This document shows positions 8,081 to 15,706 of a stretch of DNA of 27,413 nt, one piece after another (position 1 is the first letter of the stretch; the number at the start of each line of letters is the position of its first letter). The stretch is from Prevotellaceae bacterium UBA6858. GTDB lineage: Bacteria; Bacteroidota; Bacteroidia; Bacteroidales; Bacteroidaceae. The translations under genes and the position numbers were made by a program. The notes under the pieces were generated by a model that worked only from the letters and a program-made list of their open reading frames with translations, ran no database searches and was not told the DNA's origin. Location of the stretch: contig DKDC01000021.1 of the NCBI GenBank assembly GCA_002451695.1, forward strand, positions 54,973-82,385, written 5' to 3'.

Positions 8081-9634
8081 ATGAAACAGAAGATAATAAT
8101 ATTGGATTTTGGGTCGCAAACCACGCAGCTGATAGGCCGCAGGGTTCGCGAGCTTGACACATTCTGCGAGATATTGCCGTATAACAAATTTCCCGAAGAC
8201 GACGGGTCGGTCATTGGCGTAATATTGAGCGGTTCGCCTTTCAGCGTATATGATGACAAGGCGTTCAAGATAAACTTGGACAAAATTAAGGGGCGTTATC
8301 CTGTTTTGGGAATATGCTATGGCGCACAGTACATAGCATACACTCATGGAGGAAAGGTGGAGCCGGCCGGCACACGCGAATACGGCCGTGCCAACCTTAC
8401 GACAATAGATTTCAACGACCCGCTTTTCAAGGATTTCGAGCCTAATTCGCAGGTGTGGATGAGCCATGGGGATTCCATTACGGCAATCCCCGAAGGATAT
8501 AAGGCGATCGCCTCAACAGAGAAGGTGAAATATGCCGCCTTTGCTTCCGAAACAGAGAAAATATGGGGAGTGCAGTTCCACCCGGAGGTGTTCCATTCCG
8601 TGCAGGGAACTCAGCTCCTTAAAAATTTCGTGGTTGACATTTGCGGAGGCAGGCAGGACTGGAGCGCGGCTTCCTTTGTTGACACAACGGTCGCAGAACT
8701 CAAATCGCAGCTCGGGGATGACAAGGTGGTGCTCGGGCTGAGCGGCGGCGTGGACTCGTCCGTGGCTGCCGTATTGTTGAACAAGGCCATCGGGAAAAAC
8801 CTTATCTGCATATTTGTGGATCACGGAATGCTCCGCAAAAACGAGTTTGAAAACGTGCTTGGGGAATACAAGAATTTGGGGCTTAACGTAATTGGTGTGG
8901 ATGCCAGCGAAAAATTCTTCAACGAACTTGCTGGTGTTACTGAACCGGAGAAAAAACGCAAGATAATCGGCAAGGGCTTCATTGACGTGTTCGAGGCGGA
9001 GGCTAAAAAGATAAAGGATGTGCGCTGGCTTGCCCAAGGCACAATTTACCCCGACCGCATAGAAAGTCTGAACATAACCGGCAAGACAATAAAAAGCCAT
9101 CATAATGTAGGAGGCTTGCCTGAAAAGATGAACCTGAAGCTTTGTGAGCCTTTGCAGTGGCTTTTCAAGGACGAGGTCAGAAGAGTGGGGCGCCAGCTTG
9201 ATATGCCTGACAAACTCATTCTGCGCCATCCGTTCCCCGGGCCGGGACTTGCTGTGAGGATACTCGGAGACATCACACGCGAAAAAGTGCGCGTGTTGCA
9301 GGATGCTGACGACATATTCATACGCGGGCTTCACGATTGGAAGGTGAAAGACGAAAACGGAAAGGAAGATGAACTTTACAATCATGTATGGCAGGCGGGA
9401 GTTGTGCTGCTGCCCATAAAAAGTGTGGGAGTGATGGGGGACGAGCGCACATACGAACGTGCGGTGGCCCTGCGCGCCGTAACAAGTGTGGATGCCATGA
9501 CCGCAGACTGGGCGCGGCTTCCTTATGATTTTATAGCCAAAGTGAGCAACGACATAATCCGCAATGTGAAAGGGGTTAACAGGGTGTGTTACGATGTGTC
9601 GTCCAAACCGCCTTCAACAATTGAGTGGGAATAA
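8081..9634 (+). CDS. guaA: GMP synthase (glutamine-hydrolysing)
   Basis: Converts XMP to GMP with ATP and glutamine, the last step of guanine nucleotide synthesis, in the cytoplasm. The N-terminal class I glutamine amidotransferase domain has the nucleophile Cys79 in LGICYGAQ and the His167/Glu169 pair in VQFHPEV. The ATP-pyrophosphatase domain carries the P-loop SGGVDSS at residues 221-227. The C-terminal dimerisation domain ends with the typical KPPSTIEWE. Length (517 aa) is normal for two-domain GuaA. It has its own -7 box (8057-8064) and its own terminator (9653-9687), so it appears to be monocistronic. I see no GMP or guanine riboswitch-like structure in the short leader. Confidence 0.97.
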   Translation: MKQKIIILDFGSQTTQLIGRRVRELDTFCEILPYNKFPEDDGSVIGVILSGSPFSVYDDKAFKINLDKIKGRYPVLGICYGAQYIAYTHGGKVEPAGTREYGRANLTTIDFNDPLFKDFEPNSQVWMSHGDSITAIPEGYKAIASTEKVKYAAFASETEKIWGVQFHPEVFHSVQGTQLLKNFVVDICGGRQDWSAASFVDTTVAELKSQLGDDKVVLGLSGGVDSSVAAVLLNKAIGKNLICIFVDHGMLRKNEFENVLGEYKNLGLNVIGVDASEKFFNELAGVTEPEKKRKIIGKGFIDVFEAEAKKIKDVRWLAQGTIYPDRIESLNITGKTIKSHHNVGGLPEKMNLKLCEPLQWLFKDEVRRVGRQLDMPDKLILRHPFPGPGLAVRILGDITREKVRVLQDADDIFIRGLHDWKVKDENGKEDELYNHVWQAGVVLLPIKSVGVMGDERTYERAVALRAVTSVDAMTADWARLPYDFIAKVSNDIIRNVKGVNRVCYDVSSKPPSTIEWE

Positions 9635-9652
9635 ATGCGGACAATATAAGTT

Positions 9653-9687
9653 AAAAACGGAGTGGATGTCAGTCCTCTCCGTTTTTT
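9653..9687 (+). terminator. guaA terminator
   Basis: AAAAACGGAGTGGA pairs with TCCTCTCCGTTTTT with one mismatch around a short loop, and the right arm runs into T6. It begins 18 nt after the guaA stop. This is a standard intrinsic terminator. Confidence 0.85.
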
Positions 9688-9725
9688 GCATTTATGCCAT
9701 GCGTGCGAGTGTTTGGATTAATTAG

Positions 9726-9733
9726 TATCTTTG
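9726..9733 (+). promoter_or_regulatory. Porin gene -7 box almost touching the start codon
   Basis: TATCTTTG fits TAnnTTTG exactly and is followed by only seven bases before the ATG at 9741. Transcription would therefore start at or within a few bases of the ATG. No good -33 TTTG is seen about 20 nt upstream; the TTTG at 9712-9715 is too close. Confidence 0.55.
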
Positions 9734-9740
9734 CAGCCAA

Positions 9741-11900
9741 ATGGAAAAGATCCTGATAAAAATCCTGCTTCTGTTTGGAATTGCCTGCTTTGCATTGCCA
9801 TGCTTGGGTCAAAATGTTTTTGACGAAAGAGGCAACCGTATTGATGGGTATGAGCAGCAAAACACCTCTCATTTCGCAAGCGAAGAGGATTCTACAGAAA
9901 CCAATGAAGACCTGCCAGTAGGAATGTTTGTCTGGAAAGTTGACGACATATTCGGAGACAGGATAAAAAGCGACATAGATACTATGTCGTACCAATTCCA
10001 GAACTCCAATTTTACGGATGGAATAACAGGGCAGTATAACACTTTGGGTAATATGGGATCGCCGCGCATATCGCGCCTTTATATGAAACGCCGGGTGATG
10101 AGTGATTTTATCTTCGCAGACCCGTTCGACTTCTTCCTGACAGACCCCAAGGACTTTTGTTTTACCAACACATTTTCCCCCATAACCAACGTAACATATC
10201 ACGAATGCGGTACAAAAACCGACGGTGAAGACCGAATAAAGGCTCTATTTGCAGTGAATGCAGGAAAGAAAATGGGATTGGGATTTAAGTTGGACTACCT
10301 TTACGGCAGGGGATATTATGCCAACCAAAGTACATCGCAATTTAATGCTTCCATATACGGCTCTTATGTTGACGATAAATACGAGGCATATTTGCTTGCG
10401 GGGGCTAACCACCTGAAAAATGGGGAAAACGGCGGAATAGAGTCTGACGCTTATATAACAAACCCCGAAAGCCTTCCAAACAAGTACGGCTCAACTGATA
10501 TTCCAACCGTTTTGAACAAGGCATGGACAAGAGTTTATACGAACAATGTGTTTTTCTCCCACCGTTACAACATCGGGTTCTACCGCACACTTGACAAGGA
10601 TGGGAACATTGTGAAGAATGCAAACGACACAATACTGACAGACCCTGTTGCCTTGTCCCGCCTTGACTCTTTGCAAAGAGATTCGATAAGCAAACTGGCG
10701 GAGGAGCGGAAAACATATACGCGGGAATTTGTTCCTGTTACCAGTTTTAACCATATACTCAGAGTTGACGGCAACACCCACCGCTTTATTAACAACAATA
10801 TCCGTGAAGGCTATTATCTTGACCAATATCTTGATGGGGATTCCGTTAACGACCGCACGCACTATATGAACGTTTCAAACACATTCTCTGTGCAGTTGAG
10901 GGAAGGTTTCAGCAAGTGGGCAAAGGCGGGGTTAAGTGCTTTCGCACGCCATGAGCTGATGCAATACAAGCTGCCGATGACGCTAACGTCAAACAAAACC
11001 TATACGGAAAACCGTCTGACTTTTGGCGGAAGGGTTTCCGGCACTCAAAGCAAGTATGCAAAATATGACGTTGTGGGAAGCGTATCCCAATCGGGCAGTG
11101 ATTTTGGTATGTTTAATGTTGATGCAAAAACCAACTTCATGTTGCCTTTGAAAAAAGACACAATAAATCTTTCCTTCAGGGCAAAGGTGAGCAATAACCG
11201 CGCTTCTTTTTATTACCGGCACTATCATGGAAAATTCGCATGGTGGGACAATGATGATTTGAACCATGAACTGCGCACCCGCTTTGAAGGCGTGCTTTCG
11301 TATAACCGCACACGCACAAATTTGCGCGTGAGTTTTGAAAACGTCAAGAATTACACATATTTCGCGGTCAATCAGGTTAAATACACGGGAGGTAAAGACA
11401 GCACATTATATTCAAATGGGGTAACTGTAAGGCAGCATACCGAAAACATACAAGTCATGGAAGTGGCCCTTAACCAGAATTTCAAATTCGGGGTTTTCAA
11501 TTGGGAGAATGAGTTGGTGTACTCAACAAGCAGCAATGAAGATGTGATCCCTGTCCCGGCATTCTCTGCGTATTCAAACCTGTACCTGCTTTTCAGGGTA
11601 GCGAAAGTGTTAAGCGTGCAATTTGGGGCGGATGTGAAATATTTCACGGAATATTACGCTCCTGCGTATTCCCCGATGATCGGGCAGTTCGCAACGCAGG
11701 ACAAATCGAATAGGATTAAAGTGGGAAACTATCCTATTGTGGATGTTTACGCAAACTTCCATTTGAAGCACACACGCTTTTATCTTATGGCTTCGCACGT
11801 GAACAAAAGCAGCAATGGGGGAAAATATTTTCTGGCACCGCATTATCCATATAATCCGATGACGATAAAATTCGGTATATCATGGAATTTCTTTAATTAG
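9741..11900 (+). CDS. Putative outer-membrane porin (Porin_10 type)
   Basis: A 719-residue outer-membrane beta-barrel candidate. A Sec signal peptide covers about residues 1-23, ending CFALPCLGQ. The mature N-terminus is hydrophilic (RGNRIDGYEQQN). It is followed by SDIDTMSYQFQNSNFTDG, GNMGSPRISRLYMKRR and FADPFDFF, which is how the uncharacterised Bacteroidota putative porins (Porin_10) begin. The rest is alternating amphipathic strands rich in Tyr/Phe/Asn, ending in an aromatic strand (IKFGISWNFFN) suited to BAM recognition. The substrate is unknown. It stands alone between the guaA terminator and the LolA-like gene, which has its own promoter. The start is fixed by the signal peptide although the -7 box lies only 7 nt upstream. 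Confidence 0.82.
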   Translation: MEKILIKILLLFGIACFALPCLGQNVFDERGNRIDGYEQQNTSHFASEEDSTETNEDLPVGMFVWKVDDIFGDRIKSDIDTMSYQFQNSNFTDGITGQYNTLGNMGSPRISRLYMKRRVMSDFIFADPFDFFLTDPKDFCFTNTFSPITNVTYHECGTKTDGEDRIKALFAVNAGKKMGLGFKLDYLYGRGYYANQSTSQFNASIYGSYVDDKYEAYLLAGANHLKNGENGGIESDAYITNPESLPNKYGSTDIPTVLNKAWTRVYTNNVFFSHRYNIGFYRTLDKDGNIVKNANDTILTDPVALSRLDSLQRDSISKLAEERKTYTREFVPVTSFNHILRVDGNTHRFINNNIREGYYLDQYLDGDSVNDRTHYMNVSNTFSVQLREGFSKWAKAGLSAFARHELMQYKLPMTLTSNKTYTENRLTFGGRVSGTQSKYAKYDVVGSVSQSGSDFGMFNVDAKTNFMLPLKKDTINLSFRAKVSNNRASFYYRHYHGKFAWWDNDDLNHELRTRFEGVLSYNRTRTNLRVSFENVKNYTYFAVNQVKYTGGKDSTLYSNGVTVRQHTENIQVMEVALNQNFKFGVFNWENELVYSTSSNEDVIPVPAFSAYSNLYLLFRVAKVLSVQFGADVKYFTEYYAPAYSPMIGQFATQDKSNRIKVGNYPIVDVYANFHLKHTRFYLMASHVNKSSNGGKYFLAPHYPYNPMTIKFGISWNFFN

Positions 11901-11952
11901 TGTGTGTATTCATAAGAAAATTAAAATGAAGCATTCAGTAAAAAGAAATTAG

Positions 11953-11960
11953 TAATTTTG
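11953..11960 (+). promoter_or_regulatory. Promoter -7 box for the LolA-trxB-DUF4923 operon
   Basis: TAATTTTG fits TAnnTTTG and lies 26 nt before the LolA-like start at 11987. An ATG at 11982 runs into a stop at once (ATG GTA TGA), so 11987 is the real start. That short overlapping ATG could slightly affect initiation. Confidence 0.55.
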
Positions 11961-11986
11961 CAATCAATTTATATACGAACAATGGT

Positions 11987-12631
11987 ATGAGTCTTAAGAA
12001 AACGTTCTTTTTGGTTGTATGCTGTTTTTTTGCAGCGTTAGATGCGAGTGCGCAAATCAGCAAAGAAACAATGAAAGTTCTTGACAACACTTCTGAAAAC
12101 ATTCGGAAGTGCGGAAACGTAAAAGCCACTTTCGTCGCGACCCAATTCAAACGCAAACAGGCGCAAGGCTCTACAAATGGGATGATTTGTATAAGCGGCA
12201 GCAAATTGTATATAGACGGTGGTGCAACAAAAATTTGGTATGACGGCAAAACACAGTGGTCCTATTCTTCTTCAACAAAAGAGGTGAATGTGTCCACCCC
12301 CTCTAAAAGCGAAGCCGCTAAGATAAACCCTTATTCTTTCATATACCTGTATAAGCAAGGTTATAACGCCAAAATGACGGAAACGACAGTACGCGGCAAA
12401 AGCTGCTATGACGTACATTTATATTCAAATATCAAGAGGAACATGAAGTTTGTTTACCTGACCATAGACAAGGTGACAATGCTGCCAATCTGCGTCAGGA
12501 TGAGCCCTAACGGAAACGATTGGACGCGCATTTCCATATATGATGTTTATAAAAAGCAAAAATTCAGCGCATCCACATTTAAATTTTCCGCAAAGGACTT
12601 CCCCAATACGGAAATAATAGATTTAAGATAA
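11987..12631 (+). CDS. LolA-like outer-membrane lipoprotein carrier protein
   Basis: A 214-residue periplasmic protein. The signal peptide is about residues 1-22 (KKTFFLVVCCFFAALDASA). The mature part has the LolA layout: an N-terminal amphipathic helix (ETMKVLDNTSENIRKCGNVKATF), then a half-barrel of strands with KLYIDGGATKIWYDGKTQWSYSSSTKEVNV and a PYSFIYLYKQGY segment, the region that forms the hydrophobic cavity in LolA-family proteins. LolA shuttles lipoproteins from LolCDE to the outer membrane. Bacteroidota carry several LolA paralogues, so the exact cargo is uncertain. It lies 5 nt upstream of trxB and is probably co-transcribed with it. I assign the family with fair confidence but withhold the gene symbol. 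Confidence 0.78.
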   Translation: MSLKKTFFLVVCCFFAALDASAQISKETMKVLDNTSENIRKCGNVKATFVATQFKRKQAQGSTNGMICISGSKLYIDGGATKIWYDGKTQWSYSSSTKEVNVSTPSKSEAAKINPYSFIYLYKQGYNAKMTETTVRGKSCYDVHLYSNIKRNMKFVYLTIDKVTMLPICVRMSPNGNDWTRISIYDVYKKQKFSASTFKFSAKDFPNTEIIDLR

Positions 12632-12636
12632 AGAAT

Positions 12637-13569
12637 ATGGGCAACATAAAATGTCTGATAATTGGTTCTGGTCCGGCAGGATATACTGCAGCTGTTTACG
12701 CAGCACGTGCAGGTTTTAGTCCTGTGCTTGTTGAGGGTATGACAAGTGGCGGTCAGCTAACCCAGACTTCAACGGTTGAAAATTTCCCCGGTTTTCCGGA
12801 CGGAATAGAGGGCTTTGATCTTATGGACAATATGCGCAAGCAGGCGGAGAAGTTTGGCACTAAGATAATCACAAGCTCTGTCGTTTATGTGGATTTTGAC
12901 GTGCGTCCGTTAAAAACAGTCCTTGATGATAACACTGAATTGTATTCTGACACGGTGATAATAGCTACAGGGGCGACCGCAAAATATCTGGGTCTTGACG
13001 ATGAAAAAAAATATTCTGGCAAAGGTGTAAGTGCCTGCGCAACCTGCGATGGCTTTTTCTTCCGCAAAAAGGTGGTTGCCGTAGTGGGCGGTGGCGATTC
13101 TGCGTGCGAAGAAGCGACATACTTGAGCAACCTTGCAAGCAAAGTTTACATGATTGTACGCAAACCTTTTTTGCGGGCATCAAAGATTATGCAGAAAGAA
13201 GTTGCAGAAAACGAAAAAATAGAAATACTTTACAACACCAATACAGAAGCTCTCTATGGTGAAAACAAAATAGAGGGCGTAAAGTTGGTGAGCAATCTGG
13301 GACAGGAAAACGAAAAACATTTTGAACTGCCCATTGATGGTTTCTTTTTAGCCATAGGGCATAAGCCAAATAGCGAAATTTTCAGCAAATGGGTGAAGCT
13401 CGATGAAAACGGTTATATAATAACAGAAGGCAACAGCACATCAACAGGATATGCAGGGGTTTTTGCAGCAGGGGATGTGGCTGACCCGAATTACCGGCAG
13501 GCAGTAACGGCCGCAGCATCGGGATGCCGTGCAGCGTTGGACGCTGAAAAATATTTGAAAACATTATAA
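12637..13569 (+). CDS. trxB: Thioredoxin-disulfide reductase
   Basis: FAD- and NADPH-dependent enzyme that reduces thioredoxin in the cytoplasm. The FAD-binding motif is GSGPAGYTA at residues 10-18. SGGQLTQTSTVENFPGFP is the family-typical FAD-contact segment. The redox pair is CATC at 134-137 followed by DG. The NADPH site is GGGDSACEEA at 151-160, and the second FAD motif is VFAAGDV near the C-terminus. Length (310 aa) is normal for low-molecular-weight TrxR. It sits 5 nt after the LolA-like gene and 1 nt before the next open frame, so the three form one operon. No thioredoxin gene is in the window. Confidence 0.95.
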   Translation: MGNIKCLIIGSGPAGYTAAVYAARAGFSPVLVEGMTSGGQLTQTSTVENFPGFPDGIEGFDLMDNMRKQAEKFGTKIITSSVVYVDFDVRPLKTVLDDNTELYSDTVIIATGATAKYLGLDDEKKYSGKGVSACATCDGFFFRKKVVAVVGGGDSACEEATYLSNLASKVYMIVRKPFLRASKIMQKEVAENEKIEILYNTNTEALYGENKIEGVKLVSNLGQENEKHFELPIDGFFLAIGHKPNSEIFSKWVKLDENGYIITEGNSTSTGYAGVFAAGDVADPNYRQAVTAAASGCRAALDAEKYLKTL

Positions 13570-13582
13570 CGTGTATAAAATC

Positions 13583-14179
13583 ATGAAATTAAAATTCTTA
13601 GTTGCGTCAGTCCTCGTGGCTTTTGGAACGGCGAATACCGCTTCGGCGCAAATTTCCAGTATCTTTTCTAAAATCAAATCTGCCATTTCAGAAACTTTGG
13701 GAACAAGCTCAAATAATATAGAAGGCACATGGGTGTATTCCGGGGCAGACGTTGAGTTCACCTCAGATAATATTCTTGCCCAAGCAGGAGGCAAGCTGAC
13801 TTCTGCTAAAATAGAGAAGAGCATAAACAATGCCCTTAACAAGTATGGCATAGCTCCAAACAAATTGTCGCTTACTTTTGGAAAAGACAGCACGTACACT
13901 TGCGCGTATTCTTCGCGTACAACCCAAGGAACATATACTTTTACAGATGGTAAACTTTGCCTGAAGCCTTCACAATATTCTGGGAGGACAATAACCACAA
14001 ATGCCACAGGGGGAAGTACGCTGAAACTGACTTGTGATGCAGACAAAGTTCTTTCCCTTGCGCAAATGATAAGCAGTAAGGTGGCAAGTCAGGGACAAAA
14101 TTCAACACTTTCCATAATCTCGCAGTTGGCAAAGAACTATAAAGGTATGAAGGTTGGGCTTAAATTCAATAAGAAATAG
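13583..14179 (+). CDS. Exported lipocalin-like protein, DUF4923 type
   Basis: A small exported protein (198 aa from this start). The signal peptide MKLKFLVASVLVAFGTANTASAQ is best formed from the ATG at 13583. An in-frame GTG at 13571, next to the trxB stop, would add four residues. The mature part begins with a helix (IFSKIKSAISETLG) and then has the IEGTWVYSGADVEFTSDN opening, KLSLTFGKDSTYTCAY and GTYTFTDGKLCLK strands of a lipocalin-like sandwich. This matches my memory of the DUF4923 family, found mainly in Bacteroidales with unknown function. Being third behind LolA-like and trxB suggests an envelope role, but this is inference from position only. Confidence 0.72.
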   Translation: MKLKFLVASVLVAFGTANTASAQISSIFSKIKSAISETLGTSSNNIEGTWVYSGADVEFTSDNILAQAGGKLTSAKIEKSINNALNKYGIAPNKLSLTFGKDSTYTCAYSSRTTQGTYTFTDGKLCLKPSQYSGRTITTNATGGSTLKLTCDADKVLSLAQMISSKVASQGQNSTLSIISQLAKNYKGMKVGLKFNKK

Positions 14180-14242
14180 GAAAAAAAGAGAGAACATAAT
14201 AAATATTGAGTTGAAAAATAAGTTTATAACAATTTAATTCTG

Positions 14243-14250
14243 TATCTTTG
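14243..14250 (+). promoter_or_regulatory. ino1 promoter, -7 box
   Basis: TATCTTTG fits TAnnTTTG. Expected transcription start is near 14256-14258. That would leave the upstream TTG at 14262 almost without a leader, and favours ATG 14280 as the ino1 start, with a leader of about 23 nt. Confidence 0.6.
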
Positions 14251-14279
14251 AAAACCAACAATTGAAATATATTCCCAAG

Positions 14280-15587
14280 ATGGAAACAAACAAAGTAAAA
14301 GCCGCAGAAGGCAAATTGGGTGTTATGGTGGTAGGTCTTGGTGCCGTATCCACTACATTCATCACAGGTGTGCTTATGGCACGCAAAGGCTTGGCAAAGC
14401 CTATCGGTTCTATGACGCAATACGATAAAATCCGTGTGGGTCGTGGAGAAAGCAAGCAATATAAGCACTATGGCGAAATAGTTCCGTTGGCTAATATGAA
14501 CGATATTGTGTTCGGAACTTGGGATGCTTATCCCGACAATGCCTACGAAGCAGCTATCAATGCCGAAGTCTTAAAGGAAAAGGATATAAATCCCGTAAAG
14601 GACGAACTTGAGAAGATAATTCCGATGAAAGCCGCTTTCGACCACGATTACGCAAAGCGCATTGAGGGCGAAAACATAATGAAGGATGCCACACGCAAGG
14701 AAATGATTGAAAACCTGCGTAAAGATATCTGCGACTTTAAGAAAAAGAACGGATGCGAGCGCGTTGTGGTGATTTGGGCTGCATCCACGGAAATATACGT
14801 TCCTTACTATGCGCCAGTACACGACTCGCTTGCTGATTTGGAAAATGCTATAGAGGCGAATGACACGGAACACATAGCTCCGTCCATGTGTTATGCGTAT
14901 GCCGCATTGAAGGAGGATGCGCCTTTTATTATGGGTGCACCCAATACAACGGTTGACATTCCGGCAATGTGGGAACTTGCGGAGCAGACAAAGGTGCCCA
15001 TAGCGGGAAAAGACTTCAAAACAGGGCAGACTCTCATGAAGTCGGGCGTGGCTCCGATTTTCGGAACGAGGTGTCTGGGTCTTGCAGGTTGGTTCTCGAC
15101 AAACATACTCGGAAACCGAGACGGTCTTGTGCTTGATGAGCCTGCGAATTTCCGCACAAAAGAGGTTAGCAAGTTGTCCACACTTGAGTCGATACTTGAC
15201 GGAGACAAGCAGCCCGATCTTTACAAGGACTATTATCATAAGGTAAGGATAAACTATTATCCGCCTCGCAATGACAACAAGGAAGGTTGGGACAATATCG
15301 ACATTTTCGGCTGGATGGGATATCCCATGCAGATAAAGATAAACTTCCTTTGCCGCGATTCCATTCTTGCAGCCCCATTGCTGCTTGACCTTGTGCTGCT
15401 TTCCGATTTGGCTCACCGCAGCGGAAGATACGGAATACAAAGATTCCTCAGCTTCTTCCTCAAGAGTCCGATGCACGACTTTACAAAAGACGAAGTTCCC
15501 GTAAACAATCTTTTCCAGCAATATACAATGCTGAAAAATGCCATTCGCGAAATGGGAGGCTACGAGGCAGACGAGGAAATCGACTGA
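14280..15587 (+). CDS. ino1: Inositol-3-phosphate synthase (myo-inositol-1-phosphate synthase)
   Basis: Uses NAD+ to cyclise glucose-6-phosphate to inositol-3-phosphate, the first step of inositol-lipid synthesis. The Rossmann motif is LGVMVVGLGAVSTTFITG near the N-terminus. The family block AGKDFKTGQTLMKSG and the catalytic-region block GWFSTNILGNRDG follow in the middle. Length is 435 aa from ATG 14280; a TTG at 14262 would add six residues but lies too close to the promoter. The C-terminal part (DIFGWMGYPMQIKINFLCRD) is typical. It is monocistronic, with a -7 box 30 nt upstream and a strong terminator at 15628-15669. In Bacteroides thetaiotaomicron the synthase gene sits with a phosphatase and a CDP-alcohol phosphatidyltransferase for inositol lipids; those partners are not next to it here. 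Confidence 0.92.
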   Translation: METNKVKAAEGKLGVMVVGLGAVSTTFITGVLMARKGLAKPIGSMTQYDKIRVGRGESKQYKHYGEIVPLANMNDIVFGTWDAYPDNAYEAAINAEVLKEKDINPVKDELEKIIPMKAAFDHDYAKRIEGENIMKDATRKEMIENLRKDICDFKKKNGCERVVVIWAASTEIYVPYYAPVHDSLADLENAIEANDTEHIAPSMCYAYAALKEDAPFIMGAPNTTVDIPAMWELAEQTKVPIAGKDFKTGQTLMKSGVAPIFGTRCLGLAGWFSTNILGNRDGLVLDEPANFRTKEVSKLSTLESILDGDKQPDLYKDYYHKVRINYYPPRNDNKEGWDNIDIFGWMGYPMQIKINFLCRDSILAAPLLLDLVLLSDLAHRSGRYGIQRFLSFFLKSPMHDFTKDEVPVNNLFQQYTMLKNAIREMGGYEADEEID

Positions 15588-15627
15588 CGCGACTGTTTGT
15601 AAAAACAAAACATACAGCAATATCATG

Positions 15628-15669
15628 AAAGCTTCATAGTCTTATTGATATAAGACTGTGAAGCTTTTT
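15628..15669 (+). terminator. ino1 terminator
   Basis: AAAGCTTCATAGTCTTA pairs with TAAGACTGTGAAGCTTT: a 17-bp stem with one G-T/A-C type mismatch around TTGATA, followed by TT. It is one of the longest hairpins in the window and lies 40 nt after the ino1 stop. Confidence 0.85.
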
Positions 15670-15706
15670 CAAAACATAATAAATAAGGACAATAATCATC
15701 AAGAAA

